From: Streptomyces ipomoeae 91-03
GTDB lineage: Bacteria > Actinomycetota > Actinomycetes > Streptomycetales > Streptomycetaceae
DNA: 55,071 bases
Assembly (NCBI RefSeq): GCF_000317595.1
Contig: NZ_AEJC01000022.1
Span: forward strand, 1-55,071
Direction of reading: 5' to 3'
Under the pieces are notes generated by a model that was not told where the DNA came from, ran no database searches, and saw only the letters and a program-made list of their open reading frames with translations. Positions 14,391 through 23,309 of this stretch are shown one piece after another (within the stretch, counting starts at the first letter, position 1; every line of letters begins with the position of its first letter). The translations under genes were made by a program, and so were the position numbers.

Positions 14391-15242
14391 TCAGCGTGGG
14401 CTCAGGGCGCGTCGAGCCCGGCTGATCACGTTTTGCGCGTCGGCTCCGTATACCGCCGACTGCCGCAACGTCGTCCATGTGCGGAGGTAGGTGTCGACGC
14501 TGACCTGGTCATCGATCCATAGTTCTGCGTGCCAGTTCTCGACGATCACCTGCCGGTCGTCGTAGAGCCAGAAGGCCGTGGCGGGAGGGATCTTGACCGA
14601 CGCGGACAACGGGATGATGCCCAATTCCACCGTGTCGAGCCCGATGGTTCCGGCCAGGCGGTCCAGTTGGGCCGCGAGAACTGAGGGCGGGCAGACCAGG
14701 GTGTGCAGCGCGGGTTCCCAGAGCAGGAGGTGGAACCGCTTCGAGGAGTCGTACAGCGCGTCCTGCCGCTTCATGCGGGAGCGGACGGCCTCCTCGGTGT
14801 CGCGCGGCGTGCGCTGCAGCTCGGCGTATCTGGTGAAGATGTGCCGGGCGTAGTCCGGGGTCTGGAGGATCCCGAAGATCATGGAGGACTCCCAGCCCCG
14901 GAGCACTGTGGCATCGGCGTGGGCGCTCAGGTGTGTGTCCTGCACGGCCTTGTGCCCGGAGGCCAGTTGCCGCCGCCACGAGCGGATGTGGGACTCGAAG
15001 CCCCGGAGTCTGGCGAGCAGTTCGTCATAGGCGGCGGGTTGGCCGGTCGCCTCGGCCCAGCAGCGCAGGTCCTCGGGCGTGGGGGTCTGCTTGCCGTTCT
15101 CCAGGCGGCTGACCTTCGACTTGTTCCACCCGTGCCGCTGGGCGAGCTGGGCACCGGTGAGCCGGCCGCCAGGGGCTGAGAGCCGGAGTTCACGGAGCCG
15201 TACTCCGAGGGCCTCTCGTGCCTGCTGGTAGTCCGTGCTCAC
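14391..15242 (-). CDS. XRE-family regulator with DUF5753 domain
   Basis: Encodes 283 residues. Residues ~10-65 are a Cro/C1 HTH (ALGVRLRELRLSAPGGRLTGAQLAQRHGWNKSKVSRLENGKQTPTPEDLRCWAEATGQ). The remainder is DUF5753: FESHIRSWRRQL..., ESSMIFGILQTPDYARHIF, RMKRQDALYDSSKRFHLLLWEPALHTLVCPP, AGTIGLDTVELGIIPLSASVKIPPATAFWLYDDRQVIVE, YLRTWTTLRQSAVYG. These regulators are multiplied in Streptomyces, often with DUF397 or RsbW-like partners. Here it follows a DUF6879-type gene by 15 nt on the same strand and is likely co-transcribed with it; it probably controls this locus. Confidence 0.92.
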   Translation of the reverse strand: MSTDYQQAREALGVRLRELRLSAPGGRLTGAQLAQRHGWNKSKVSRLENGKQTPTPEDLRCWAEATGQPAAYDELLARLRGFESHIRSWRRQLASGHKAVQDTHLSAHADATVLRGWESSMIFGILQTPDYARHIFTRYAELQRTPRDTEEAVRSRMKRQDALYDSSKRFHLLLWEPALHTLVCPPSVLAAQLDRLAGTIGLDTVELGIIPLSASVKIPPATAFWLYDDRQVIVENWHAELWIDDQVSVDTYLRTWTTLRQSAVYGADAQNVISRARRALSPR

Positions 15243-15257
15243 CGGTGCACCCCCTGC

Positions 15258-16013
15258 CTACTCTTCCGCGGTCAGCTCTGCCGCGAACTCGTCGTAAGGG
15301 ACGGCGTGATGCATCGCCGCGTCGCGGGCCATGGCGTACCGCAGCACCGCGGCCGGCTCCCTGATGAGCTCGACGTTGACGAGGTTGTCGGCGTCGTCGA
15401 AGTTGAGCAGCGCGACCAGCCTGGAGTCGAAGATCCAGAAGTCCTCTTGGGGCAGCCCCACCCGGTCGGCGTCCGCACGGCGGAGGGTGAAGATGGTCTC
15501 GCCCACGGTGCTGTTGCGGCGCGCGTTGTCGAGCAGGTAGAGCTGGCCGATAGTGGGTGGGGCGTCCACGACGCGGACACGCTCGAACCTCTTGCCCAGT
15601 GCGGTCTGCTCGCGGCGTTCAGCGCACCATGCCGCGTCGACTCCGTCCCAGTTCACGGGCTCGCCTCGGGTGAACTGCGCGTATGTGCTGGTGATCTCGT
15701 CCGAGGCGTAGCGGCGTCGGGTCTCCAGCCGCCAGGCGGTGTGCTCGAACCGGGTGAACAGCTGGTCGAACTCGTCCAGGCCGATGATGTCCGGCACGCG
15801 GTTGACCTCCTTGGGGCCGAAGTCGACGAGCAGTTCCCGCGGCACCACGATGGGCACCTCGTCCTCGCCCAGGTGACGGAGCCGGGCGACGTCGTCGGGG
15901 TCGGAGAGCGGTGGCCCGTGCACGACCACTTCACCGGTGTCCAGGTCCTCGTGGATGGACGGGCACCCGTTGACTCCGCTGCCTGTGCCGTTGAAGCGCA
16001 GTCGACGCGCCAT
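15258..16013 (-). CDS. DUF6879-like protein with N-terminal small-domain fusion
   Basis: Encodes 251 residues from the ATG at 16013, which has AAGGGAAG upstream. Residues ~1-70 (MARRLRFNGTGSGVNGCPSIHEDLDTGEVVVHGPPLSD... ELLVDFGPKE) match a small protein that elsewhere, as I recall, is a separate gene. Residues ~75-245 resemble DUF6879: FDQLFTRFEHTAWRLETRRRYASDEI, FTRGEPVNWDGVDAAWC, RVRVVDAPPTIGQLYLLDNARRNSTVGETIFTLRR, EDFWIFDSRLVALLNFDDADNL, AVPYDEFAAEL. The WIFDSR and FxFDxxD motifs are its core. It sits immediately upstream of the XRE-DUF5753 regulator; such pairs are probably toxin/antitoxin-like or sensory, but the function is not established. Confidence 0.8.
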   Translation of the reverse strand: MARRLRFNGTGSGVNGCPSIHEDLDTGEVVVHGPPLSDPDDVARLRHLGEDEVPIVVPRELLVDFGPKEVNRVPDIIGLDEFDQLFTRFEHTAWRLETRRRYASDEITSTYAQFTRGEPVNWDGVDAAWCAERREQTALGKRFERVRVVDAPPTIGQLYLLDNARRNSTVGETIFTLRRADADRVGLPQEDFWIFDSRLVALLNFDDADNLVNVELIREPAAVLRYAMARDAAMHHAVPYDEFAAELTAEE

Positions 16014-16185
16014 GGCTGCTTCCCTTCGCCGTATCGGTGGGACCCAAGCGTCCACGAGGCGGATGCCGTCTGACCGTGGTTCTTCCGAGCCTTTTCCGCA
16101 ACCTTCCGCAACAGGGGGAGGCAGGTGCGCAACTTCGCGCAACTCCGATGGTGCCCCCCAAGCAGGCGTCCCTAACGTCCGGTTC

Positions 16186-16398
16186 ATGGCCTCTGCACCC
16201 ACGTCTCAGGACGCCGTCGACCCGTTCACCGCCGTGGAGTCTCTCCGTGCCGCCCTCGACCAGGCCGGGATCGTGTTCCCCTCCCTCGCCGTGGAGCCGA
16301 CATCGCCTGACCTCCGGCTCGTGGACCTCGGGCGGATTCGCGCGGACGTGGCCATACGACTGGCACACGCACTCCAGCGCGGAGGAGCCGAGACATGA
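16186..16398 (+). CDS. Small hypothetical protein, first of three overlapping genes
   Basis: Encodes 70 residues (MASAPTSQDAVDPFTAVESLRAALDQAGIVFPSLAVEPTSPDLRLVDLGRIRADVAIRLAHALQRGGAET). It looks like a compact helix-strand-helix protein with no known domain. Its stop overlaps the next ATG (ATGA at 16395-16398). It is divergent from the DUF6879/XRE pair, and the intergenic region 16014-16185 presumably carries both promoters. From memory the same small-gene trio accompanies XRE-DUF5753 regulators in other Streptomyces. Confidence 0.65.
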   Translation: MASAPTSQDAVDPFTAVESLRAALDQAGIVFPSLAVEPTSPDLRLVDLGRIRADVAIRLAHALQRGGAET

Positions 16399-16874
16399 GC
16401 CACCCCGTCCACCGGCACCTGCGGTTCGCCGAGATGTACGAAGCCGGGGACTCCTGGCTGGCCGGCTGCTCCCCGCACCCGGACCTCGTGCGCCAGGCAT
16501 GGATCCTGGAAGCCCTCGCCCCCATCGCCACCGGCGAGAAGTGGCTGGCCGTCGAAGTCGCGTTCGTCGCCACGGTTCGGGCCATGAAGCGGATCGGCAC
16601 CCCGCAGCTGGGCCCGGTCCTCGCCGACCCGGGCCTTGACCTGACGTGGTGGCTGATACCCCCCGACACGGCTGACGAACTGGTTGGCATCAAGCAGGCC
16701 ATTGTCCAGCCGAAGGGGGAGCCCCTGCACTGCCCGCCCACGGGCTGGTATCAGTGCGGCCGGAAGTGGCTGCACCGCCCCGACGGCTCCGGCACCCTCA
16801 ACGACCCCACCCTGCTGGCCGCCGCACTCGGCCCCGGCAACGGCTACAAACTTCCCGCGGAGGCATACCGGTGA
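16395..16874 (+). CDS. Hypothetical protein, second of three overlapping genes
   Basis: Encodes 159 soluble residues: HRHLRFAEMYEAGDSWLAGCSPHPDLVRQAWILEALAPIATGEKWLAVEVAFVATVRAMKRIGTPQLGPVLADPGLDLTWWLIPPDTADELVGIKQAIVQPKGEPLHCPPTGWYQCGRKWLHRPDGSGTLNDPTLLAAALGPG. The order TWWLIPPDTADEL, CPPTGWYQCGRKWLHRPDGSG is distinctive, with a Cys pair (CPPTGWYQC). It vaguely recalls bifunctional primase-polymerase-associated proteins, but no catalytic motif is seen. ATGA and GTGA overlaps on both sides show tight translational coupling. Confidence 0.7.
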   Translation: MSHPVHRHLRFAEMYEAGDSWLAGCSPHPDLVRQAWILEALAPIATGEKWLAVEVAFVATVRAMKRIGTPQLGPVLADPGLDLTWWLIPPDTADELVGIKQAIVQPKGEPLHCPPTGWYQCGRKWLHRPDGSGTLNDPTLLAAALGPGNGYKLPAEAYR

Positions 16875-17077
16875 AGAGGCCAACGACCATGGACGAGCCT
16901 CCCGTGCTCAGCCTCCCCCGCCCTGACCCCGAGGCGCCTACCGACTGCGAAGTCTGCGCGGAGCTGGTCCGGCAGCGAACGGAGGCCGCCAAGCGGGGCG
17001 ACATGTCCCGTGTCTCGGACTTCAACGTTCTGATTCGCAGCCATCACCCGGTACGTCGAGAGCTGAGGCGCTGGTGA
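16871..17077 (+). CDS. Small Cys-pair hypothetical protein, third of three overlapping genes
   Basis: Encodes 68 residues from a GTG overlapping the previous stop (GTGA). The sequence has DCEVCAELVRQRTEAAKRGDMSRVSDFNVLIRSHHPVRRELRRW: a CxxC, a single long basic helix and a His-His turn. A minimal metal-binding helix is possible. There is no assignment. It ends the overlapping trio; no terminator hairpin of note follows. Confidence 0.6.
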   Translation: MKRPTTMDEPPVLSLPRPDPEAPTDCEVCAELVRQRTEAAKRGDMSRVSDFNVLIRSHHPVRRELRRW

Positions 17078-17475
17078 ACCGAATAGGTGGGCGGGAGGTC
17101 CCGGCGGCCCGACCAGCGGTCGGGGGGGGGTGTCGATGGCCGGGAGGCAAACCTGTCGGCGCCGGCCGCGCATCATCACTTGCGTGTGTCGAGGGCAGGA
17201 GTACGCCTCCACGTGTTCGCTTGGCGCCGACCGCGCCGACCGGGTCGGCCTCCCCCGCCACTCCCGCCGCACCAACGCTTCGGATCTTCGCGCCCCCTCC
17301 CACAACCCCGCTGCCATCAGCCCTCCTCAGGGAGTGAGGTCCGTCCAGCCGGGTTGAGGTTCGGGCGAACTGAAGTGCTGGCCAAAAACAGGTGGTTGAT
17401 AGATTTGCGTGAGCGATGGGTTCCAGTCACTGCAGGGCCCGTCGCAGGACGACGGGGATCGGACGGGGGAACGAA
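17078..17475. other. Gene-free region upstream of the secreted-protein operon
   Basis: These 398 bp contain no convincing gene on either strand. A run of nine or so G residues lies near 17119-17128, followed by GC-rich sequence. The promoter of the WXG/LXG-like operon must lie toward the right end, but no clear -35/-10 pair was picked out. Confidence 0.4.
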
Positions 17476-17940
17476 TTGGCTTGGGAAGAGTGGGAGAGGG
17501 CCAAGGCCGCGGCGTCGGAGAGCCTGGCCGCCCGGATGCAGCTGAATCAGGCCGGTCCGGGAGCCGCGGATGACGCGGATCTCGTGGTGCACCAGGACGA
17601 CCTCGGGGCCGTCGGTCACGAGGCGTTCATCCTCCACGGCGAGCTGAAGAAGAAGGCCGACATCGCCGGGACGGGCGTGGACAAGAACGGATCGGGGTCC
17701 ACCATGCAGGCCGCCGCCGTGCTCAAGAGCCACAACCTCGGGCTCGGTTCGGAGCTGGAGTCGACCGTCGAGATCTGGACCTCGCAGGTGAAGCACGTTC
17801 TGCAGGCCTGCGCGCACATCTCCAACCACCTCGACTACAGCAAGAAACTGCACGCCCAGGAGGACGCCAGGATCGCCGCCGAAATCGGTGGCCGCACGGG
17901 ACCGCTGCCCGTCTCGGTACTGAACGACTACTTCAAGTAG
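17476..17940 (+). CDS. WXG100-like/T7SS-type small helical protein
   Basis: Encodes 154 residues from a TTG preceded by GGACGGGGGAA. LAWEEWERAKAAASESLAARMQLNQ, a short glycine/acidic linker, DLVVHQDDLGAVGHEAFILHGELKKKADIAGTGVDKNGSGSTMQAAAVLKSHNLGLGSELESTVEIWTSQVKHVLQACAHISNHLDYSKKLHAQEDARIAAE forms a helical hairpin. This matches a Streptomyces family I know from operons encoding LXG/WXG-like secreted proteins and presumed ESX-type export. It is followed 8 nt later by a 504-aa partner, with which it may form a secretion or chaperone pair. Export is inferred; no ESX machinery is in the window. Confidence 0.75.
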   Translation: MAWEEWERAKAAASESLAARMQLNQAGPGAADDADLVVHQDDLGAVGHEAFILHGELKKKADIAGTGVDKNGSGSTMQAAAVLKSHNLGLGSELESTVEIWTSQVKHVLQACAHISNHLDYSKKLHAQEDARIAAEIGGRTGPLPVSVLNDYFK

Positions 17941-17948
17941 GAAGCGCC

Positions 17949-19463
17949 ATGGGAGATTTCTCGTACTCGGACCTCATGGCCCTGGACCTCACCAAGCTGG
18001 GCACGGCCGCCTCCGACTGGAGAACCATGGCCGGCGAACTGGCCAAGCTCACGACCGACGTACACGACGGCTTGACGAAGAAGTCCGACGGAGCCCGCTG
18101 GAAGGGCGTCAACGCCACCGTGACCAAGGACTTCGTGCGCAAGACGGCCAAGGAGTTCACGGACCTCCAGACGGAGGCCGAGAGCATCGCAGGCGTCCTC
18201 ACCGACGCGCACGCCGAGCTGACGCGATACCAGAAGCAGGCGCAGAGCCTCACCGACTCGGCACGCAAGGGTGATCCGAACCACAATCCGCCGGACCCCG
18301 GACTGCTCGTCTTCGACGGTCCGGGCGGCACGGTCCGCGTCACGGAGACGATGTGCACCCCCGAGGGCCCCGACCAGCGCACCAAGGACCGCATGCAGTG
18401 GTACGCGGACACCCTCACCGGGATCGTCCAGCACGCCGCCGAGGTCGACGCGGCGGCCGTACGCGCGCTGCGCAAGAGCCACGGCAACGACCCGTACAAC
18501 GCGGGCCACGCCAGATACACCTCCCTCGACGAGGAACAACTGCCCCGCGCGAAGGAGCTGGCCGGGCTCGGCGGCGACGCGAACCCGCAGCAGCGGGCCG
18601 AACTCCGGCGGCTGTGGGAGTCCCTGAGCCCCGAGGCAAGGGCACAGCTCTGGCTGTCCCAGAAGGACGACCTGATGGCAGCGGGGATCCTCAGCCCCAC
18701 CATGCCGCAGATCGCGCCGGACGCGGGCTCGGGAAGGCACGCCTCCGAGTCGCCGGGCTTCGACGAGTGGGTCACCAAGCAGAAGATGGAACTGCTGACG
18801 GAGGGCGCCGACTGGAAGGGCATGACGGACGCGTCCCGTCACATGGCGCACTACCTGGGGAACAGCGGCAGTCCCATGAACCTGCCCGTGGACAAGATGA
18901 TGACGGACGTCCCCGCCTTCAAGACGTACGTCGACGACATAGTCCGGCTGAACCAGGACGACTGGCGCAAGCAGGCCCTCGACGAGTTCCGCAAGAACGG
19001 CGGAAAGCCGGTCGCCTTCCCCGTCGAGGCGAAACAGCCCGAGGGCTTCTACTTCACCCAGCAGGCCGACCCCAACTGGTTCTACGCGGTGGGTGGCGCC
19101 AACACCAACGTCACCGGTGTGGTGACGGCCGTTCCGGATGCGAACGGCAACCCCAGGATCAGCATCGACTACCAGGCGAACGTCTGGGACCGCTACAACT
19201 GGGACGAGGGCAAGGGCGTCAACGTCGGTCCGCTGGACATCCCCGACGGGGAGATGGCCAAGCTGCACCGTGTGGGCCTCGCCCAGGAGTTCGACATGTC
19301 GGGCAGCAGCAGCGTCAACCACTACGACCTCGGCTCCTCGGAGCCCAACGACGACCCGCTACCGGGTCCCGACGAGAGCAGGGACGGACGCTTGAATCCC
19401 GGCCGAGAGCAACAGCAGGACCGTACGACCGACAGGGCGGCGGGGAGAGCGGACGGACGATGA
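17949..19463 (+). CDS. WXG/LXG-like protein of the secreted-protein operon
   Basis: Encodes 504 residues. Residues ~1-100 are long helices (SDLMALDLTKLGTAASDWRTMAGELAKLTTDVHDGLTKKSDGARWKGVNATVTKDFVRKTAKEFTDLQTEAESIAGVLTDAHAELTRYQ) with the W-x-G spacing of ESX substrates (ARWKGVNA). A large C-terminal part follows (NAGHARYTSLDEEQLPRAKELAGLGGDANPQQRAELRRLWESLSPEARAQLWLSQ..., ADPNWFYAVGGANTNVTGVV) and a charged disordered tail. No signal peptide is present. The C-terminus could be an effector or cell-surface module; no known toxin motif was recognised. Its stop overlaps the next gene's ATG (ATGA). Confidence 0.75.
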   Translation: MGDFSYSDLMALDLTKLGTAASDWRTMAGELAKLTTDVHDGLTKKSDGARWKGVNATVTKDFVRKTAKEFTDLQTEAESIAGVLTDAHAELTRYQKQAQSLTDSARKGDPNHNPPDPGLLVFDGPGGTVRVTETMCTPEGPDQRTKDRMQWYADTLTGIVQHAAEVDAAAVRALRKSHGNDPYNAGHARYTSLDEEQLPRAKELAGLGGDANPQQRAELRRLWESLSPEARAQLWLSQKDDLMAAGILSPTMPQIAPDAGSGRHASESPGFDEWVTKQKMELLTEGADWKGMTDASRHMAHYLGNSGSPMNLPVDKMMTDVPAFKTYVDDIVRLNQDDWRKQALDEFRKNGGKPVAFPVEAKQPEGFYFTQQADPNWFYAVGGANTNVTGVVTAVPDANGNPRISIDYQANVWDRYNWDEGKGVNVGPLDIPDGEMAKLHRVGLAQEFDMSGSSSVNHYDLGSSEPNDDPLPGPDESRDGRLNPGREQQQDRTTDRAAGRADGR

Positions 19464-20218
19464 ACGATGTCTACGCGTACCGGGCACCCGAGGAAGACGG
19501 AGGGGGCGGCGACGGCGGTCGTGGCGGGCGCCGCTGGTGGCTCGTCACAGGTGTGGCCGTCGGCGTGCTGGCCCTCTCGGGGGTCGTGACCGCGGCGGGG
19601 TGGCTCCTCGTCGGCCAGGGCGGCGACAGCGCCGGTGGCCGTGCGGCGGAACAGGCCGCGGACGCGAGGTGGGCCGAGGGGGTCACGCCGGAGTGGATGA
19701 GCGAGCAGATGGGCCTCGACGTCCCGGTCACGGCCCGGTCGCCCCAGGCCGCGTACGAAGTCACGTCCCGCTTCGACACCGGTCTGCTCACCTTCACACT
19801 GACGAGGTCCGAGGCGGAGGCCTACCTCAAGGAGCATCCCCCGGAGGGCAAGTGGCTGGAGCCGACATCGGCGCAGGCCGACGTCGCTCCTCATGACTTC
19901 GCGCACCTCGGGCTCCCGGAACCGGAGACGTTCAAGGACGGCATGCGCTACGGCTACGTCTGCCCCGGGGCCGCCGAGACCACCGAGGCTCCCGGCGCCT
20001 CCGGCACCCCTGACGACCCGTTCGGCATGTCCGACGCGTACGACACCTCCGACGAGAGCTGTGTCCGTCTGTACGCACACGAGTACTCACCGAACCGCAC
20101 CCGCATCTACCTCCGCGCCCACTTCGAACCCGGCATCAGCCCACTGCCCGCGACCCCGTCCTCCTCGACATCGACATCGACATCGGAATCGGAATCGGAA
20201 TCGGCATCGGCGCGCTGA
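19460..20218 (+). CDS. Single-pass membrane protein of the secreted-protein operon
   Basis: Encodes 252 residues: a cytoplasmic glycine-rich N-terminus, one transmembrane helix (WWLVTGVAVGVLALSGVVTAAGWLLV, residues ~28-53) and an extracellular domain with TPEWMSEQMGLDVPVTARSPQAAYEVTSRFDTGLLTFTLTRSEAEAYLKEHPPEGKW... YGYVCPGAAETTE... SCVRLYAHEYSPNRTRIYLRAHFEPG (two cysteines probably disulfide-bonded). The C-terminus is a Ser/Thr/Glu repeat tail encoded by (TCGACA) and (TCGGAA) repeats. The function is unknown. It is translationally coupled to the LXG-like gene. A deleted copy of this locus is found at 42262-42463. Confidence 0.75.
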   Translation: MNDVYAYRAPEEDGGGGDGGRGGRRWWLVTGVAVGVLALSGVVTAAGWLLVGQGGDSAGGRAAEQAADARWAEGVTPEWMSEQMGLDVPVTARSPQAAYEVTSRFDTGLLTFTLTRSEAEAYLKEHPPEGKWLEPTSAQADVAPHDFAHLGLPEPETFKDGMRYGYVCPGAAETTEAPGASGTPDDPFGMSDAYDTSDESCVRLYAHEYSPNRTRIYLRAHFEPGISPLPATPSSSTSTSTSESESESASAR

Positions 20219-20457
20219 GGACCGCCGCCGCGCCCGCGCGGCCCCAGGCCGGCAACCGCCGAGCATGACCGCCGCGCCCCACGCGGCCCCCGTCCGACGA
20301 CTCCCGCCTGCCCCCGCACCCCGCCCACGAGTTCCTGAGGGCGGGGGCACGTGGTCACGGAATGACCCGGCCATGTCACAACACGGCTATACCAGCCGCC
20401 CACCCCCCACACCGGGCCGATGATGCTCTCTCCACCGCACACACCCTCGGGGGGACC

Positions 20458-20961
20458 ATGCGCCGCACCGTCATCACCGCTGTACTGGCCGCCGGCCTGC
20501 TGCTCACCGCCTGTACCGGCGGCAGCGAGAAGGCCGCCGAACCTTCGGCCTCGTCCGACGCGGCCACCACGCCCGCCGTAGAGGAATCGGCCACCTCCGA
20601 TGACGACGCGGCCAAGGAAGCCGAAGAGGACGTCGACAAGACACTGGACGAACTCGAAAGGGCGCTCGGCGAAACCACCGGAGTCCAGGACGGCACCTAC
20701 GAGATCACCAAGTCCCAGCCCGACTACGAAGACCCCTCGCTGGCGCTCGACGACGAGTACATCGCGCCGGGTACCTACACCACGAAGGGCCCGGCCGGGC
20801 AGTCCTCCGACTGCTCCTGGGCGCGCATGCGGGACGCGTCCGGCCAGGCCGCTTCCGTCATCGCCGACGACCTCTCCTCGGGACGGGCGACCGTCACCTT
20901 GGAAGAAGGCGAGTTCTTCAAGACGTCCGGCTGCAAGCCGTGGACACGCTCGGGCGACTGA
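20458..20961 (+). CDS. Secreted lipoprotein, function unknown
   Basis: Encodes 167 residues with a lipoprotein signal: [33 protein letters not shown], lipobox LTAC with the acylated Cys at 19. An acidic low-complexity linker ([28 protein letters not shown]) leads to a small beta domain, [81 protein letters not shown], resembling small extracellular repeat proteins with two cysteines. It is separated from the preceding operon by 240 bp and probably has its own promoter. Confidence 0.8.
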   Translation: MRRTVITAVLAAGLLLTACTGGSEKAAEPSASSDAATTPAVEESATSDDDAAKEAEEDVDKTLDELERALGETTGVQDGTYEITKSQPDYEDPSLALDDEYIAPGTYTTKGPAGQSSDCSWARMRDASGQAASVIADDLSSGRATVTLEEGEFFKTSGCKPWTRSGD

Positions 20962-21007
20962 GCCTCCGGCGCACCGGGACGCGAGGCGCAAGGCGCCGAG
21001 AGAGAGA

Positions 21008-21144
21008 ACGGCTTCCGACGGCTGCGGGCGGCTGGCGGACGGCTTCCGACGGCTGCGGGCGGCTTCCGGTGGCTGCGGGCGCACCGGCGCCCCCGCGCAG
21101 CCGCTGCTCTGTTCGGCGCTCTGCCCGACGCTCGTTCGGCGCTC
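21008..21144. repeat. GC-rich tandem repeats before the GH27 promoter
   Basis: Three copies of a GGCTTCCGACGGCTGCGGGC-type unit start at about 21010, 21041 and 21061, with spacing of about 31 then 20 bp. GTTCGGCGCTC then occurs at 21111-21121 and 21134-21144. They fill the gap between the lipoprotein gene and the GH27 promoter. No coding potential is apparent. Confidence 0.6.
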
Positions 21145-21198
21145 CGTACAGCGACCGGCTCGCAGGACCTGACAGGGAAATCACATGTGTCACATCCG

Positions 21199-21227
21199 TT
21201 GACTTCCACCCCCCGCAGCTCTAGTTT
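21199..21227 (+). promoter_or_regulatory. Promoter of the GH27/GH43 operon
   Basis: TTGACT at 21199-21204 and TAGTTT at 21222-21227, 17 bp apart, form a plausible SigA-type promoter. The GH27 start codon follows 73 nt later, with GGAG just before the ATG. A near-identical pair (TTGACC, 18 bp, TAGTTT) precedes the GH5 gene. Palindromic stretches such as GGCGCGCC (21228-21235) lie at the predicted transcription start and could bind a LacI/GntR-type repressor; this is inferred. Confidence 0.55.
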
Positions 21228-21299
21228 CGGCGCGCCGATACGTTCGGCGAGTCGATCCTTGTTCGAGATATCGACCCCCCGGATATCCGTAGGAGCCGC

Positions 21300-23309
21300 A
21301 TGTCCCCCGCTTCCGCATCCGAAGCGCCAGGCTTCAGACGCCGTTTGAAAGCCGCAGGCGTACAAGCCCTCGCGCTGGCCACCGCCGCGACCGCCGCCCT
21401 CCTCCTCGCCCAGCCGGGCCAGCAGCCCTCGGCGTCCGGCACGACCGAACTCGACGCCTCCCCCGTCGCGGTGACCGACCGTCAGATCGCCGTTCCCGAG
21501 GCGCCCATGGGCTGGGCCTCCTGGAACGCGTTCGCGGCGGTCGTGAACTACGAGGTCATCAAGAAGCAGGTCGACGCGTTCGTCGCGGCGGGACTGCCGC
21601 AGGCCGGCTACGAGTACATCAACATCGACGAGGGCTGGTGGCAGGGCACCCGCGACAGCGCGGGCAACATCACCGTCGACGAGTCCGAGTGGCCCGGCGG
21701 TATGAAGGCGATCGCCGACTACATCCACAGCAAGGGCCTGAAGGCGGGCATCTACACCGACGCCGGCAAGGACGGCTGCGGCTACTACTTCCCCACCGGC
21801 CGCCCGGCCGCGCCCGGCAGTGGCAGCGAGGGCCACTACGAGCAGGACATGACGCAGTTCTCGAAGTGGGGCTTCGACTTCGTGAAGGTCGACTGGTGCG
21901 GCGGTGACGCCGAGGGCCTCGACCCGAAGACGACGTACCAGGCGATCAGCGACGCCGTGACCGCCGCGACCGCGACCACCGGCCGCCCGCTCGCCCTCTC
22001 GCTGTGCAACTGGGGCTACTCCAACCCCTGGAACTGGGCGCCGGGCATGGGCCCGATGTGGCGGACCAACACGGACATCTTCTTCCACGGCAACACACCG
22101 TCGTACAGCAATGTCCTGACCGCCTTCGACCGCAACATCCACCCCACGGCCCAGCACACCGGCTACTACAACGACCCCGACATGATGGTCGTCGGGATGA
22201 ACGGTCTGACCGCCGCCCAGAACCGCTCCCACATGAACCTGTGGGCGATCTCCGGTGCCCCGCTGCTCGCCGGTCTCGACCTCACCACCCTCACCACCGA
22301 GACGACGAACATCCTCACCAACCCCGAGGTCATCGCCGTCGACCAGGACCCGCGTGGCCTCCAGGGCGTCAAGGTCGCCGAGGACACGAGGGGCCTGCAG
22401 GTCTACGGCAAGGTCCTGTCCGGCAGCGGCAACCGCGCGGTCGTCCTCCTCAACCGCACGTCCACGACGCAGAACATGACCGTCCGCTGGTCCGACCTGG
22501 GCCTGACGAACGCTACGGCGACGGTGCGGGACCTGTGGGCACGTACGAACGTCGCCACCACCGGCACCAGTTACATCACCGGCGTCCCCGCGAACAGCTC
22601 GGTGATCCTCACGGTCAAGGGCGGCACCGAGCAGTCGGCGAGCACGTACAACGGCACGGCGAGCTTCTCCGGTGTGGTCGCCGGCAGCGCGGGCCTGAAG
22701 ACGGTCGACGTCTCCTACACCAACAACACCTCCGCCCCCGTCAAGGCCACCCTCACGGTGAACGGCCAGACGTCGACGAAGGTCTCCTTTCCGCCGACCG
22801 GCTCGTCCCCCGGCAACATCTCCGTCGCCATGTCGCTGAAGCAGGGCAGCGCCAACACGATCTCCTTCTCCGGCGCCCCCACCCTCGAAGGCATCGTCGT
22901 ACGGCCGCTGCCCGGCAAGAACGGCACGCTCATCACCGGCACCGGGTCCGGCCGCTGCGCCGACATCAACAACAACACGATCAGCAACGGCACCGACGCC
23001 CAGCTGTGGGACTGCACCGGAGGCCAGAACCAGGTCTGGCAGTACAACAGCACCCGCAAGGAGCTGGTGGTCTACGGCAACAAGTGCCTGGACGCGTACG
23101 ACCGCGGCACCACCAACGGCACCCGTGTCGTCATCTGGGACTGCACCGGCGGCACCAACCAGCAGTGGAACGTCAACAGCGACGGCACCATCACCAACGT
23201 CAACGCCGGGCTCTGCCTCGACGCCTACGGAGCCGCGACCACCAACGGCACCAAGCTCGTGCTGTGGTCCTGCAACGGCCAGAACAACCAGAAGTGGAGC
23301 CTGACATGA
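21300..23309 (+). CDS. Secreted GH27 alpha-galactosidase with CBM13 (ricin-type) lectin
   Basis: Encodes 669 residues. A signal-like segment (residues ~15-46: LKAAGVQALALATAATAALLLAQ) is followed by a GH27 barrel: APMGWASWNAF (69-78), YINIDEGWW, GFDFVKVDWCGG with nucleophile Asp198, and GYYNDPDMMVVGMNGL with the acid/base Asp pair ~292-294. A beta-sandwich linker domain (~430-540: TASFSGVVAGSAGLKTVDVSYTNNTSAPVKATLTVNGQ) leads to a CBM13 beta-trefoil with three QxW repeats (QVW, QQW, QKW) at ~545-669. It would release terminal alpha-galactose from galactomannan or arabinogalactan-type glycans. It is the first gene of an operon; its stop overlaps the GH43 start (ATGA). Confidence 0.92.
   Translation: MSPASASEAPGFRRRLKAAGVQALALATAATAALLLAQPGQQPSASGTTELDASPVAVTDRQIAVPEAPMGWASWNAFAAVVNYEVIKKQVDAFVAAGLPQAGYEYINIDEGWWQGTRDSAGNITVDESEWPGGMKAIADYIHSKGLKAGIYTDAGKDGCGYYFPTGRPAAPGSGSEGHYEQDMTQFSKWGFDFVKVDWCGGDAEGLDPKTTYQAISDAVTAATATTGRPLALSLCNWGYSNPWNWAPGMGPMWRTNTDIFFHGNTPSYSNVLTAFDRNIHPTAQHTGYYNDPDMMVVGMNGLTAAQNRSHMNLWAISGAPLLAGLDLTTLTTETTNILTNPEVIAVDQDPRGLQGVKVAEDTRGLQVYGKVLSGSGNRAVVLLNRTSTTQNMTVRWSDLGLTNATATVRDLWARTNVATTGTSYITGVPANSSVILTVKGGTEQSASTYNGTASFSGVVAGSAGLKTVDVSYTNNTSAPVKATLTVNGQTSTKVSFPPTGSSPGNISVAMSLKQGSANTISFSGAPTLEGIVVRPLPGKNGTLITGTGSGRCADINNNTISNGTDAQLWDCTGGQNQVWQYNSTRKELVVYGNKCLDAYDRGTTNGTRVVIWDCTGGTNQQWNVNSDGTITNVNAGLCLDAYGAATTNGTKLVLWSCNGQNNQKWSLT

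Noticed and set aside
17476..20218. A complete type VII secretion locus
   Set aside because: Only substrate-like and membrane proteins are present; no EccC, EccB, EccD or mycosin homologue is in the window.
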